The notes below the pieces were generated by a model that did no database searches, was not told the origin of the DNA, and saw only the letters and a list, made by a program, of their open reading frames with translations. DNA of 64,000 nt from Polaribacter sp. BM10. Lineage in GTDB: Bacteria > Bacteroidota > Bacteroidia > Flavobacteriales > Flavobacteriaceae. This document shows, one piece after another, positions 44,808-54,287 of this stretch. Every line of letters begins with the position of its first letter. Within the stretch, counting starts at the first letter, position 1. The position numbers were made by a program, and so were the translations under genes. The DNA lies in NCBI RefSeq assembly GCF_002005425.1, contig NZ_CP019704.1, positions 1,694,001 to 1,758,000 of the forward strand. Direction: 5' to 3'.

Positions 44808-44975
44808 TTAGTTATCTAATGGTATACTACTTACTTTACTGATGTACTCTTTTTTGGCTGTAAAAACCCACCAAAATAAGGCAACAAAAAAAGTAAAAAA
44901 TATAAGTAATGATATCATTGGGTAAATTTCTATACCGGTTATGCTCTCTAAATGTCCTTTTAAAAATTTAAACAT
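44808..44975 (-). CDS. ccoQ: Small cbb3 oxidase subunit CcoQ-like
   Basis: 55 residues, found by reading the gap between ccoP and ccoNO. It begins MFKFLKGHLESITGIEIYPM and has one membrane helix at about residues 18-38 (a Phe-rich stretch ending in VALFWWVF), then a short charged tail ending SSIPLDN. Position, size and single helix fit CcoQ. It starts 5 bases after the ccoNO stop. CcoQ stabilises the oxidase complex. Confidence 0.8.
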   Translation of the reverse strand: MFKFLKGHLESITGIEIYPMISLLIFFTFFVALFWWVFTAKKEYISKVSSIPLDN

Positions 44976-44980
44976 AATTT

Positions 44981-47176
44981 CTATTTTTTAGTAGGTTTTT
45001 GTTCGTCTTTAACTTTTATATCTGTACCTAAACGTTGTATGTAAGCTATAATCGCTACAATTTCTCTGTTTTTCATTTCTATAAAAGCTTCGCCATTATC
45101 TTTTGCATATTTTTTATCAGCTTCATAAGTTTTTGCAAAATCCGGGTCTGAATATAGATTTTCTTCAATCTGTGTACCTTGAGCTAACATATTAGCTTGC
45201 GCATTTGAAATTTCTTCATCAGTATATGGTACACCTAATGTTACCATTGCTTTCATTTTATTTTCTGTATTCGATTTATCTAGCTCGTTTCTTACCAGCC
45301 ATTTATATGCAGGCATTATAGAACCTTCGGATGTACTTTGTGGATCGTACATATGATTAAGGTGCCAACTATCGTTATACTTCTGCCCTATTCTATGTAA
45401 ATCTGGCCCAGTACGTTTACTTCCCCATAAAAAAGGATGATCGTACACAAATTCACCTGCTTTAGAATACTCTCCATAACGTTCTACTTCACTTCTAAAA
45501 GGTCTTACCATTTGCGAGTGACAGCCAACACAACCTTCTCTTATGTAAAGATCTCTACCTTCTAATTCTAATGGTGTATAAGGTTTTACACTGCTAATTG
45601 TTGGTATATTAGATTTTACTAATAAAGTTGGTATAATTTGTACAATACCTCCAATTAAAATAGCTACGGTAGCATATAATGTTAATTTAATTGGTTTTCT
45701 TTCAATCCAAGTATGCCATCCTTCTCCTTTTGTTCTGTATTTAGAAACCTTTGTTAAAGCTGGGGCTTCTGCTAATTCGTCTGTAACGCCAACACCTGCT
45801 TTTACAGTTCTAACAACGTTGTACAACATTACAATTGCACCTACAATAAATAAAGATCCTCCTATAGCACGCATCCAATACATTGGTATAATTTCGTTGA
45901 CAGTTTCTAGGAAGTTTCCGTAAGTTAATTTTCCGTCCGGATTAAATTGTTTCCACATAGAAGCTTGTACAAAACCTGCTACATACATTGGTAAAGTGTA
46001 CATTATTATACCTAGAGTACCAATCCAGAAATGGAAATTTGCCAAACCTGTTGAGTATAATTTAGTTTTAAACATTCTAGGAATTAACCAATACAACATT
46101 CCGAAAGTAAAAAACCCATTCCAAGCTAATGCGCCAACATGTACGTGTGCAATAATCCAATCAGAAAAATGTGCAATTGCATTAACATTTTTTAGAGAAA
46201 GCATCGGACCTTCAAAAGTTGCCATACCATAACCCGTAATTGCAACTACCATAAACTTTAAAACAGGGTCTGTTCTTACTTTATCCCAAGCTCCTCTTAA
46301 TGTTAGCAGTCCGTTTATCATTCCACCCCAAGAAGGCGCTATTAACATTACAGAAAATGCAACACCTAAGTTTTGTGCCCAATCTGGTAATGAAGTGTAT
46401 AATAAATGGTGTGGTCCTGCCCAGATATAAATAAATATTAAAGACCAAAAGTGAACAATAGATAATCTATAAGAATACACAGGTCTGTTTGCAGCCTTTG
46501 GAACAAAATAATACATCAATCCTAAAAACGGAGTTGTTAAAAAGAAAGCAACTGCATTGTGACCATACCACCATTGCACCAAAGCATCTTGTACACCTGC
46601 ATACACAGAATAAGACTTTAAAAAACCTACTGGTAATGCCAAACTATTAAAAATATGTAAAACAGCTACGGTAACAAAAGTTCCTAAATAAAACCAAATT
46701 GCAACATATAAATGTCTTTGTCTTCTTTGTAGAATAGTCCAGATCATGTTTACACCAAAAGCAACCCAAACTAAAGCTATTGCAATATCTATTGGCCACT
46801 CTAATTCTGCATATTCTTTAGACGAAGTATAACCTAATGGCAATGTAATTGCGGCAGCTACAATAATTGCTTGCCAACCCCAAAAGTTAAAATTACTTAA
46901 AAAGTTACTTGCCATTCTTGCTTTTAACAAACGTTGTAAAGAGTAATAAACACCTGCAAAAATTGCATTACCTACAAAGGCAAAAATTACTGCATTTGTA
47001 TGTAAAGGTCTTAAACGCCCAAAACTTAACCACGAAATTCCGTCTGTTACGTTTGGGAATAAAAACATAAACGCTAGCAATAAACCTACAGAGAATCCTA
47101 CAATTCCCCAAAGTAATGTTGCGTAGATGAATTTTTTTACGATTTTATTATCGTAATAAAATTGTTGCATTTCCAT
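44981..47176 (-). CDS. ccoNO: Fused cbb3 oxidase subunits I and II (CcoN-CcoO)
   Basis: 731 residues. The first about 480 are CcoN with 12 helices; heme and copper ligands are visible in RPLHTNAVIF, VQWWYGHNAVAFFLT, WAGPHHLLYTSLPDW and SDWIIAHVHVGALAWNG. The last part is CcoO: an anchor helix near 500-520, then one heme c motif at C549-VGC552-H553 (EGCVGCHSQMVRPF). The fusion into one chain is common in Bacteroidota. It reduces oxygen to water at low oxygen and pumps protons. It lies 10 bases behind ccoS. Confidence 0.95.
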   Translation of the reverse strand: MEMQQFYYDNKIVKKFIYATLLWGIVGFSVGLLLAFMFLFPNVTDGISWLSFGRLRPLHTNAVIFAFVGNAIFAGVYYSLQRLLKARMASNFLSNFNFWGWQAIIVAAAITLPLGYTSSKEYAELEWPIDIAIALVWVAFGVNMIWTILQRRQRHLYVAIWFYLGTFVTVAVLHIFNSLALPVGFLKSYSVYAGVQDALVQWWYGHNAVAFFLTTPFLGLMYYFVPKAANRPVYSYRLSIVHFWSLIFIYIWAGPHHLLYTSLPDWAQNLGVAFSVMLIAPSWGGMINGLLTLRGAWDKVRTDPVLKFMVVAITGYGMATFEGPMLSLKNVNAIAHFSDWIIAHVHVGALAWNGFFTFGMLYWLIPRMFKTKLYSTGLANFHFWIGTLGIIMYTLPMYVAGFVQASMWKQFNPDGKLTYGNFLETVNEIIPMYWMRAIGGSLFIVGAIVMLYNVVRTVKAGVGVTDELAEAPALTKVSKYRTKGEGWHTWIERKPIKLTLYATVAILIGGIVQIIPTLLVKSNIPTISSVKPYTPLELEGRDLYIREGCVGCHSQMVRPFRSEVERYGEYSKAGEFVYDHPFLWGSKRTGPDLHRIGQKYNDSWHLNHMYDPQSTSEGSIMPAYKWLVRNELDKSNTENKMKAMVTLGVPYTDEEISNAQANMLAQGTQIEENLYSDPDFAKTYEADKKYAKDNGEAFIEMKNREIVAIIAYIQRLGTDIKVKDEQKPTKK

Positions 47177-47186
47177 AATTTAAAAT

Positions 47187-47363
47187 TTAGTCTAAAGTTG
47201 ATTTTTCTTGTTTTTTTATAATTAGTTCATCATCAAAAAGCATGCGTACAGAAGGTGTGTACGAATCATCGTATTGCCCTTTTTTAACTGAATAAATAAA
47301 TGCTATAAAAAATATTAATGCCACTAAAATACTTAGTGTAAGTAGTAAATATATTACGCTCAT
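47187..47363 (-). CDS. ccoS: cbb3 oxidase maturation protein CcoS
   Basis: 58 residues from the ATG at 47363, opening MSVIYLLLTLSILVALIFFIAF, the usual CcoS start with one membrane helix. The acidic tail DSYTPSVRMLFDDE is also typical. An upstream in-frame ATG (47423) would place the start inside the FNR-type box, so the shorter form is chosen. CcoS is needed to load heme and copper into the oxidase. It heads the ccoS-ccoNO-ccoQ-ccoP-ccoG-ccoH operon. Confidence 0.88.
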   Translation of the reverse strand: MSVIYLLLTLSILVALIFFIAFIYSVKKGQYDDSYTPSVRMLFDDELIIKKQEKSTLD

Positions 47364-47386
47364 ATCTTGCCTGATAATTGATACAA

Positions 47387-47430
47387 CAAAAATAATATTG
47401 ATACATTTCTTAAAATATGACATTTGTCAT
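47387..47430 (-). promoter_or_regulatory. FNR-type box and -7 element of the cco operon
   Basis: ATGACATTTGTCAT at 47417-47430 is a perfect dyad of the form TGAC-N4-GTCA. On the minus strand TATTTTTG (47387-47394) matches the -7 element TAnnTTTG. If transcription starts about four bases past the -7 element, the box is centred at about -41, the usual activating position for CRP/FNR regulators. Confidence 0.65.
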
Positions 47431-47445
47431 GTTTAAAATTTATCT

Positions 47446-48810
47446 TTAAATTGTCATAGAAAATAATTGTGTTTTTGGTTTGTTTTTTAACAGATGCACA
47501 TCAAAAGCCATACAAATATTTCTAACGAAAGGTCTTGCTTCTTCTGGCACAGAAAGTGAATTTTCTTTAATTACAACTAAACCATCATTCTCCATTTCTT
47601 TAAGTAAAATCAAATGGTTTTCTATATTTTTAATTTTCATGGCATCTTCTTGCCAAGAAGTAGAAAAATGACACATAATATTTAAAATATGTTTTCTTAT
47701 AATTCTATCTTCTTCGGATAAAAGGTGTCCTCTAAAAATTGGAATTTCGCCAGAGTTTACTATTTGCTGATATTCTTTTACAGTTTTTACATTTTGCGCA
47801 AATGCATACCAAGAATCTGAAATTGCAGACATACCTAAACCAACCATTAATTGTGTTTTATTAGCGGTATACCCCATAAAGTTTCTGTGCAATGTTTTAT
47901 CTACTGATGCTTTGTATAAACTATCTGTTTTTAAAGCAAAATGATCCATACCAATTTCTACATAGCCTAAAGCAGCAAAAAGTTCTTTACCTATTTCATA
48001 CAGTTCTCTTTTTTCTTCGTTTGCAGGTAAATCATTTTCATTAAAACCTCTTTGCCCTACTCCTTTTACCCAAGGTACATGTGCGTAACTGTAAAAAGAA
48101 ATTCTATCGGGTTGCAACTCTTTGGTTTTATTAATGGTATCAATTACGTTTTCTTTGGTTTGAAAAGGCAATCCGAAAATTAAATCGTGACTAACAGATG
48201 TATACCCAATTTCACGAGACCAATTTGTAACATTTTCTACCTCTACAAACGGCTGAATTCTATGAATTGCTTTCTGAACTTTTTCATTATAATCTTGCAC
48301 ACCAAAACTTACCCTTCTAAAACCACAATTATATAAAGTTTGTAGTTGCTCTTTTGTAGTGTTACTTGGATGTCCTTCGAAACTAAATTCTGCATTTTGA
48401 TGTTTTTTAGAAATTGAAAAAACACCATCCATTAAATATTCTAAATTTTCTTTCGAAAAAAAAGTTGGTGTTCCGCCACCTAAGTGCAACTCTTTAATTA
48501 TTGGCGTTTCATCAACCAAAGCAACATACAACTTCCATTCTTTTAAAACAGTTTCTATGTATTCTTCTTCTACTTCATGACGTTTCGTAATGTGCTTATG
48601 ACACGCACAAAAAGTACATAAACTCTCGCAAAATGGTAAATGAATGTAAATACTTATTCCTTCGGATGAGTTGCTTTCTTTGAAAGAAGTTTTAAAGGAA
48701 TTGATCCAAACATTTTTATCGATTCCGGCTTTGTTCCAAAAAGGAACTGTTGGGTAACTTGTATATCTAGGACCCGGAATATTATATTTCTGAATTAAAG
48801 AATTTTGCAT
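47446..48810 (-). CDS. hemN: Oxygen-independent coproporphyrinogen III oxidase
   Basis: 454 residues. The radical-SAM cluster motif is C61-ESL-C65-TF-C68, with a fourth C70, typical of HemN. Then ELHLGGGTPTFFS, FGVQDYNEKVQKAI and SVSHDLIFGLPFQT follow. It makes protoporphyrinogen without oxygen, supplying heme for the oxidase under low oxygen. It starts one base after the ccoI stop, so the pair is one unit. The longer HemN-specific C-terminal domain is present, so this is not a HemW. Confidence 0.93.
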   Translation of the reverse strand: MQNSLIQKYNIPGPRYTSYPTVPFWNKAGIDKNVWINSFKTSFKESNSSEGISIYIHLPFCESLCTFCACHKHITKRHEVEEEYIETVLKEWKLYVALVDETPIIKELHLGGGTPTFFSKENLEYLMDGVFSISKKHQNAEFSFEGHPSNTTKEQLQTLYNCGFRRVSFGVQDYNEKVQKAIHRIQPFVEVENVTNWSREIGYTSVSHDLIFGLPFQTKENVIDTINKTKELQPDRISFYSYAHVPWVKGVGQRGFNENDLPANEEKRELYEIGKELFAALGYVEIGMDHFALKTDSLYKASVDKTLHRNFMGYTANKTQLMVGLGMSAISDSWYAFAQNVKTVKEYQQIVNSGEIPIFRGHLLSEEDRIIRKHILNIMCHFSTSWQEDAMKIKNIENHLILLKEMENDGLVVIKENSLSVPEEARPFVRNICMAFDVHLLKNKPKTQLFSMTI

Positions 48811-48811
48811 A

Positions 48812-51187
48812 TTATTTTATTTTTTTACCCAAAATATTGGTAGAAATTGTTGTAAAGATTACGATACTAATAGAACTTAAAGGCATTAAAATAGCTGCAA
48901 TAACGGGCATCAAATTACCTGTAATTGCAAAACCCAAACCAATTAAATTGTAACATAAAGACAGTAAAAAGCTATACTTTATAATTTTAATAGCCTTTTT
49001 AGATGCGTTAATAAACGTTGCTATTTTAGAGAATTTTGATGCATCCAAAATTCCGTCGCAAGCAGGTGAAAAAACATTGATATTTTCTGATAAAGCAATA
49101 CCTACATCACTTTGTGCCAAAGCGCCAGCATCATTTAAACCATCACCAATCATAGCCACTTTTTTGTTTTCTTTTTGAAGCTGTGCTATAACATTTAATT
49201 TATCTTCTGGCTTTTGGTTGAATAAAAGCGTGGTTTCTTTTGGTAGATTTTGTTCTAAGTACGACTTCTCTCCCTCATTATCTCCAGAAACCACAGATAA
49301 ACTAAATTTATCTTTTAAAGATTTAAATAATCCATTTACTCCTTTTCTGTAAGAGTTTTTAAAAGTAAACTTCCCCTTATAAACGCCATTAAAACTGATA
49401 TAAATTGCTGTATCTAAATTAGAAGACTCACTAGAATTTAACACGAAATTAGAAGATCCTAATTTTAAAATTTCGTTATTATAAGTTGCTATAATTCCTT
49501 TACCAATAACCTCATCATACTTAGAAATTGGTAAAGATTCTAACGTAGAAAATGTATTGTATAAAGTTCTACTTAACGGATGATTAGAAGATCTTAAAGC
49601 GCTTTTTAAAATTCTATTTTCAAGAGTATTTAACTTAATACCATCATAAGAAATTGTATTTTCTTTGTGCGTTGTTAATGTACCTGTTTTATCAAAAATT
49701 ATTGAATCTATATTTGCCAATTGCTCTATTACAGTGGCATTTTTTAAATAGAATTTTTGTTTACCAAAAATGCGCAACATATTTCCTAAAGTAAATGGCG
49801 CCGCTAATGCTATTGCACAAGGACAAGCAATTATTAAAACTGCCGTAAAAACGTTTAATGCTTTGTTTACATCTATAAATAACCAAAATAATGTTGCTGT
49901 AAACGCAATTGCCAAAACTGCAATTGTAAAATTTTTACTAATGCTATCTGTTATTGTTTTAAAATGCGACTTGTGCTCTTTTTGAAAAACATCGTTACTC
50001 CATAATTGAGTTAAATAACTTTGCGAAACCGATGCTAAAACTTCCATTTCTATGCTTCCAGAAAGTTGTTTACCACCTGCAAAAAGTTTATCCCCAGATT
50101 TTTTTGAAACCGCTTCTGCTTCTCCAGTAACAAAACTATAATCAATATCTGCATTTCCGTTTATTAAAATTCCGTCTACAGGTATCAATTCTTCATTTCT
50201 AATTAATAGTCGATCACCTTTTTCAACGTCGTAAATCTGTACGGTTTCTTCTTGATTATCCTTAGTCATTTTTGTGACCGCAATAGGAAAATACGATTTG
50301 TAATCACGTTCAAAAGACAAGAAATTGTAAGTTTTTTGCTGAAAAAATTTACCTAATAGCAAAAAGAACACCAAGCCGGTTAAACTATCAAAAAAACCGG
50401 TTCCTAAATCGAAAATTATTTCTACAGAACTTCTAATAAATAACACCGAAATACCCAATGCTATCGGCACATCAATATTTAAGATTTTAGATCGTAAACC
50501 TTTATAAGCAGAAATAAAATAATCCTTACCTGCATAAAAAACTACAGGTAACGAAAAGAAAAACATTAACCATCTAAAAATGTTCTTATACTTTTCTATC
50601 CAAAAACCATCGACTTCGAAATACTCCGGAAAAGATAAAAACATTACGTTCCCGAATGCAAAACCAGCTATACCTAGTTTGTAAATTAGACTTCTATCAA
50701 CTGCTTTTTTTCCGCTTTCATAATCTTCTAAACTTATGTAAGGCTCGTAACCAATTGCACTTAATAATAGCACAATTTCTTTAATTGTTGTTTTAGCAGA
50801 ATTGTATGTAACTCTAACTTTTTTCTTCGGAAAATCTACTTGAGATGCACTAACGTATTCATTTAATTTATGTAGATTTTCTAGAACCCAAATACAAGAA
50901 CTACAATGAATATGTGGTATGTAAAGTGTTACTATTTCGATATTTGCATCAGAAAAATCTAATAATTTTGTTGCAATTTCTTTAGAATCTAAAAAATCGT
51001 ATTTGCCTTTAATTTCTAAAGGAATTGCCCCAGGATTGTCTTGAAAATTATAATAACACGTTAAATCGTTTTCAGAAAAAATCTCATAAACAGTTTTGCA
51101 ACCGTTACAACAGAAACTTTTATCATCAAACGTAATTAAACTATCATTACAAGAATCGCCACAGTGATAACATTGTGTAGAATTCAT
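48812..51187 (-). CDS. ccoI: Copper-translocating P-type ATPase of the cbb3 locus (CcoI-like)
   Basis: 791 residues. The N-terminus is Cys-rich (CYHCGDSCNDSLI..FCCNGC), followed by an HMA domain with the metal site HIHCSSC (around residues 96-102). The P1B core is complete: ion-channel motif CPCAIALA, phosphorylation motif FDKTGTLTT, SNHPLSR and GDGLNDAGAL. It exports copper to the site of oxidase assembly. An FNR-type box precedes it, divergent from the FNR-like gene. Confidence 0.92.
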   Translation of the reverse strand: MNSTQCYHCGDSCNDSLITFDDKSFCCNGCKTVYEIFSENDLTCYYNFQDNPGAIPLEIKGKYDFLDSKEIATKLLDFSDANIEIVTLYIPHIHCSSCIWVLENLHKLNEYVSASQVDFPKKKVRVTYNSAKTTIKEIVLLLSAIGYEPYISLEDYESGKKAVDRSLIYKLGIAGFAFGNVMFLSFPEYFEVDGFWIEKYKNIFRWLMFFFSLPVVFYAGKDYFISAYKGLRSKILNIDVPIALGISVLFIRSSVEIIFDLGTGFFDSLTGLVFFLLLGKFFQQKTYNFLSFERDYKSYFPIAVTKMTKDNQEETVQIYDVEKGDRLLIRNEELIPVDGILINGNADIDYSFVTGEAEAVSKKSGDKLFAGGKQLSGSIEMEVLASVSQSYLTQLWSNDVFQKEHKSHFKTITDSISKNFTIAVLAIAFTATLFWLFIDVNKALNVFTAVLIIACPCAIALAAPFTLGNMLRIFGKQKFYLKNATVIEQLANIDSIIFDKTGTLTTHKENTISYDGIKLNTLENRILKSALRSSNHPLSRTLYNTFSTLESLPISKYDEVIGKGIIATYNNEILKLGSSNFVLNSSESSNLDTAIYISFNGVYKGKFTFKNSYRKGVNGLFKSLKDKFSLSVVSGDNEGEKSYLEQNLPKETTLLFNQKPEDKLNVIAQLQKENKKVAMIGDGLNDAGALAQSDVGIALSENINVFSPACDGILDASKFSKIATFINASKKAIKIIKYSFLLSLCYNLIGLGFAITGNLMPVIAAILMPLSSISIVIFTTISTNILGKKIK

Positions 51188-51207
51188 ATTTACTCTTTTG
51201 CCTACTG

Positions 51208-51250
51208 CAAATTTCTAATAAGAGTGTCTTTTAAAATATGATATTTATCA
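51208..51250 (-). promoter_or_regulatory. FNR-type box and -7 element upstream of ccoI
   Basis: TGATATTTATCA at 51239-51250 is a perfect TGAT-N4-ATCA dyad. On the minus strand GAAATTTG (51208-51215) is a -7 element with one mismatch to TAnnTTTG. The distance from box centre to the last base of the -7 element is 36.5, exactly the same as in front of ccoS. Confidence 0.6.
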
Positions 51251-51259
51251 GGTTTTTAC

Positions 51260-51267
51260 TATTTTTG
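51260..51267 (+). promoter_or_regulatory. -7 promoter element of the FNR-like gene
   Basis: TATTTTTG matches TAnnTTTG perfectly, 23 bases before the ATG. The FNR box at 51239-51250 would fall near -27, overlapping the promoter, so a bound regulator could repress this gene. Confidence 0.5.
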
Positions 51268-51290
51268 ATTTTATCTAAAACATTTTTAAC

Positions 51291-51977
51291 ATGAGCAAAT
51301 GTGAACAATGTATTGTTCGACAGTTTAATTCTTTAAAACATCTTTCTAAAGAAGAATTGTTAAGAATGTCTAATTGCAAAACTTCTAAAATTATAAAAAA
51401 AGGTGAAATCCTATTTGATGAAGGCGAACATATTAATGGTGTTTTTTGCATTAAAGATGGTGTTTGCAAGGTTTCTAAAATGAGCGATAACGGTAGAAAT
51501 CAAATTGTAAGCTTAATACAAAAAGGTGATTTATTAGGTGAACGCAGTTTAATTTCTGAAGAAGTTTCTAACCTAAAAGCTGTAGCTTTAAATGATATGG
51601 AAATTTGTTTTATTCCGAAAGATGAAATTATTCGAGATTTAGAGAAAAACAATAATTTTACAATGAGTGTTTTAAAAGATATGGCCAATTCTTTAAAAAC
51701 AGCAGACAATTTAATTGTAGATATGGCTCAAAAAACAGTAAAACAACGTTTAGCAGAAACACTTTTACATTTAGAGGCTAAATTTGGTATAAATGCAGAC
51801 AATAATATTAACATACAGCTCTCTAGAGAAGATATAGCAAATATTATTGGCACAGCAACAGAATCTGCAATTCGATTACTTTCTGATCTTAAGAAGAAAA
51901 ACGTTATCGAATTTAAAGGCAAAGACATTAAAATTTTAGACAAAATAACCTTAGAAAAAATGGTTACTGGTTTTTAA
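51291..51977 (+). CDS. Crp/Fnr-family oxygen or redox regulator
   Basis: 228 residues. An N-terminal C4-EQ-C7 pair, then C29, C53, C59 and C105 are present. C105 (MEICFIP) aligns with the fourth cluster cysteine of E. coli FNR. The cyclic-nucleotide-type beta barrel fills residues 30-120 and the dimer helix about 125-155. The HTH at about 175-205 reads LSREDIANIIGTATESAIRLL, keeping the E and R of the ExxSR recognition motif that reads TGA half-sites. It is divergent from ccoI and shares the FNR-type box. It is probably the controller of the cco genes by inference from sites and position. Confidence 0.85.
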   Translation: MSKCEQCIVRQFNSLKHLSKEELLRMSNCKTSKIIKKGEILFDEGEHINGVFCIKDGVCKVSKMSDNGRNQIVSLIQKGDLLGERSLISEEVSNLKAVALNDMEICFIPKDEIIRDLEKNNNFTMSVLKDMANSLKTADNLIVDMAQKTVKQRLAETLLHLEAKFGINADNNINIQLSREDIANIIGTATESAIRLLSDLKKKNVIEFKGKDIKILDKITLEKMVTGF

Positions 51978-51983
51978 TTCTTT

Positions 51984-54284
51984 TTAAAAAGAATAACCAA
52001 TTGCAAAATTAAATACAGGTTCATCTACTCTAAAATCCCAACGCTTGCCTTCTTGTAATGCCGGATCATGAAATGGCGCTGCCAAATCAAAACGAATTAC
52101 AAAACCTTGCACATCTACACGAACACCAACACCTGCACCCATTCCTAATTCGTTTATAAAATTTGATGTAAACTTATCTTTACCTGCAGTACCAAAATCT
52201 GGATTTGCTTTAGAATTCCACACATTTCCAGCATCAGCAAATACTGCTCCTTTAAAAAACGAAAAGATTGGGAAACGATATTCTAAATTTGCTTCTAAAC
52301 GAATATTACCAGTTTTATCGAAAAAATTACTTGTCGTATCTGTGTTATCTGCAACATCATTTTCATTATACGTTCCTGGCCCTAAAGATCGAATATTAAA
52401 AGCTCTAACACTATATGGGCCACCAGCATAATATTGTTTTACAAACGGAACAACATCAGAATTACCATATGCATAACCATAACCAGCAAACAATCTCGCT
52501 GCAATAGTTTGGTTTTTATTTGCACCAAAATTGTAATGATATCTTGCATCAAAATCTGCTTTTGCATATTGTGCATATTGCAAACCTAAAAACTCTTTAG
52601 TACCATTTGTTTCATTTTCTTTTGCTAATAAACTTATAGAATTCCCTGCTATATCTAATGTAGAGTTTAAGTAAAATTGATGTGTTTTAGCGTTGTTTAG
52701 CATTTCATTATAAGTAAACGAAAATGTTAATCCGCTTATAAATTGTTGCTCAAAACTTTGCTCTAGAAAAGAGTTATCGTCTAAAATCTGCTGAAACTCA
52801 TCCGTAGTATTTGACAATCTTGTATAATTTACAGAAATAGGGTTTAACTCGTAAGTAATATATTTATTTGCATTCCAAACATAACCAAAAAGTGCACTAC
52901 CAGATAAAAGAGTATATAATTTACTTCTATTTAAATACGTAACTCCTAAACTTGTTTTTGTTTTAGGTACAGAATATTCAAAAAAATCTTCGTTTATAGA
53001 AAAAGGGGCAATAACTCTCGGAAAAATTAATTCAGTTTTTAAACCTAATTCTAAACTACTTAGCCCAGAATTTTCTCCACTAGAAACTTGCGTTTCATAA
53101 CCAAAGTTTGTGCTTATGTTTAATGTTTCTCCTCCTTTAAAAAGATTTCTATTACTGTATGTTAAAGAAAGCTCTGGGCCTGCAAAATTATTAGATTTTG
53201 TAACCGCTTGCAATTCTGCTCTTATAGCTCTTTTTGTTAACGGAGATAAAAATATATTAGCTTCTAAAACACCTAAACTATCTGTTTCTAAACTTTCTAA
53301 TTCTTTATACTGAATGTTTACATACTTGTAAGCACCAATAGAAGACAAGCGTCTTGCTGTATGTTTAGAGGTTAACGGATTGTATTTTTCCCCTTCTTTT
53401 ATTGTAATAAAATCATCTAAATACTTTGGTTTAAAAAACACAGAATCTTGATAATAACTTCTATTATCAAACCTTGTTTCTTTAACATTTGTAGAATCTT
53501 TTAAATTAAAATTAGGGTAAATATTTATTTTTTTAACTTGATACGGAATTGTAGCTTTTTCTGGTACTTTAGCTTTCAATTTTAAAAACAAATCGAATCT
53601 TTTGTTTTTGTATTGATTTGTATCTGCTTCAAAAATTAAAAAACTCGGATTAAAATTATAATAACCTCTTTGTTTTAATTCGGTATCTAAACGTTGTCTT
53701 TCTAACTTTAAATTTGCCAAATCGAAACGCATGTTTTCTGGAAATGGAGATGCTTTTGTTAAATCTTTTATCTCTTGATAAATAGGACTTTCTATACTGT
53801 CTATTTGATAACTCGCCATTTTATATGGCGCCGGTACTTTTAACTTATAAACTATACTCGCTTTTTTATCTTTTTCATTAAAAAAAGAACTTGCGCTGCT
53901 GTAGAAAAAACCATGATTTTCTAATCTGTTTTTTAGTATTTCTGTAACTTCTAATTCATTTACATCACTTTGATAAATTGGTTCTTCTCCAAATCTTTTA
54001 AACAACCATTTATTTATAAAATTAGGATGCTCTTTCTGATTTTTATAATAGTAGTACAAACCTAAATAAGCTCCCAAAAACTTAGAATTTGGTTCTGGTC
54101 TTAACACTGTATTTAAATCTTCTTTTAAATTGGTAGTATTTTCTACGGCAGAATCTACTTCCATTTCGATTTTTGCACCAGTGTATAAACGCTCGTCTTC
54201 TGGTATGTATTTTTGAATACTACAAGAATATAGAATTGTACCAAAAAGTACTGCAATCAATAAGTATTTTACAATTTTAATCAA
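51984..54284 (-). CDS. tamL: TamA-like outer membrane lipoprotein (TamL)
   Basis: 766 residues. The signal peptide ends in a lipobox (LFGTILYSCSIQ), so unlike proteobacterial TamA this one is a lipoprotein, as described for TamL of Bacteroidota. POTRA-like domains cover about residues 30-390 and the Omp85 barrel the remainder, with the conserved YYAGGPYSVRAFNIRSLGPG and the final strand PVFNFAIGYSF. The start is a TTG at 54284, 3 bases after the tamB stop. It works with TamB in moving lipids or proteins to the outer membrane. Confidence 0.88.
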   Translation of the reverse strand: MIKIVKYLLIAVLFGTILYSCSIQKYIPEDERLYTGAKIEMEVDSAVENTTNLKEDLNTVLRPEPNSKFLGAYLGLYYYYKNQKEHPNFINKWLFKRFGEEPIYQSDVNELEVTEILKNRLENHGFFYSSASSFFNEKDKKASIVYKLKVPAPYKMASYQIDSIESPIYQEIKDLTKASPFPENMRFDLANLKLERQRLDTELKQRGYYNFNPSFLIFEADTNQYKNKRFDLFLKLKAKVPEKATIPYQVKKINIYPNFNLKDSTNVKETRFDNRSYYQDSVFFKPKYLDDFITIKEGEKYNPLTSKHTARRLSSIGAYKYVNIQYKELESLETDSLGVLEANIFLSPLTKRAIRAELQAVTKSNNFAGPELSLTYSNRNLFKGGETLNISTNFGYETQVSSGENSGLSSLELGLKTELIFPRVIAPFSINEDFFEYSVPKTKTSLGVTYLNRSKLYTLLSGSALFGYVWNANKYITYELNPISVNYTRLSNTTDEFQQILDDNSFLEQSFEQQFISGLTFSFTYNEMLNNAKTHQFYLNSTLDIAGNSISLLAKENETNGTKEFLGLQYAQYAKADFDARYHYNFGANKNQTIAARLFAGYGYAYGNSDVVPFVKQYYAGGPYSVRAFNIRSLGPGTYNENDVADNTDTTSNFFDKTGNIRLEANLEYRFPIFSFFKGAVFADAGNVWNSKANPDFGTAGKDKFTSNFINELGMGAGVGVRVDVQGFVIRFDLAAPFHDPALQEGKRWDFRVDEPVFNFAIGYSF

Positions 54285-54287
54285 AAT

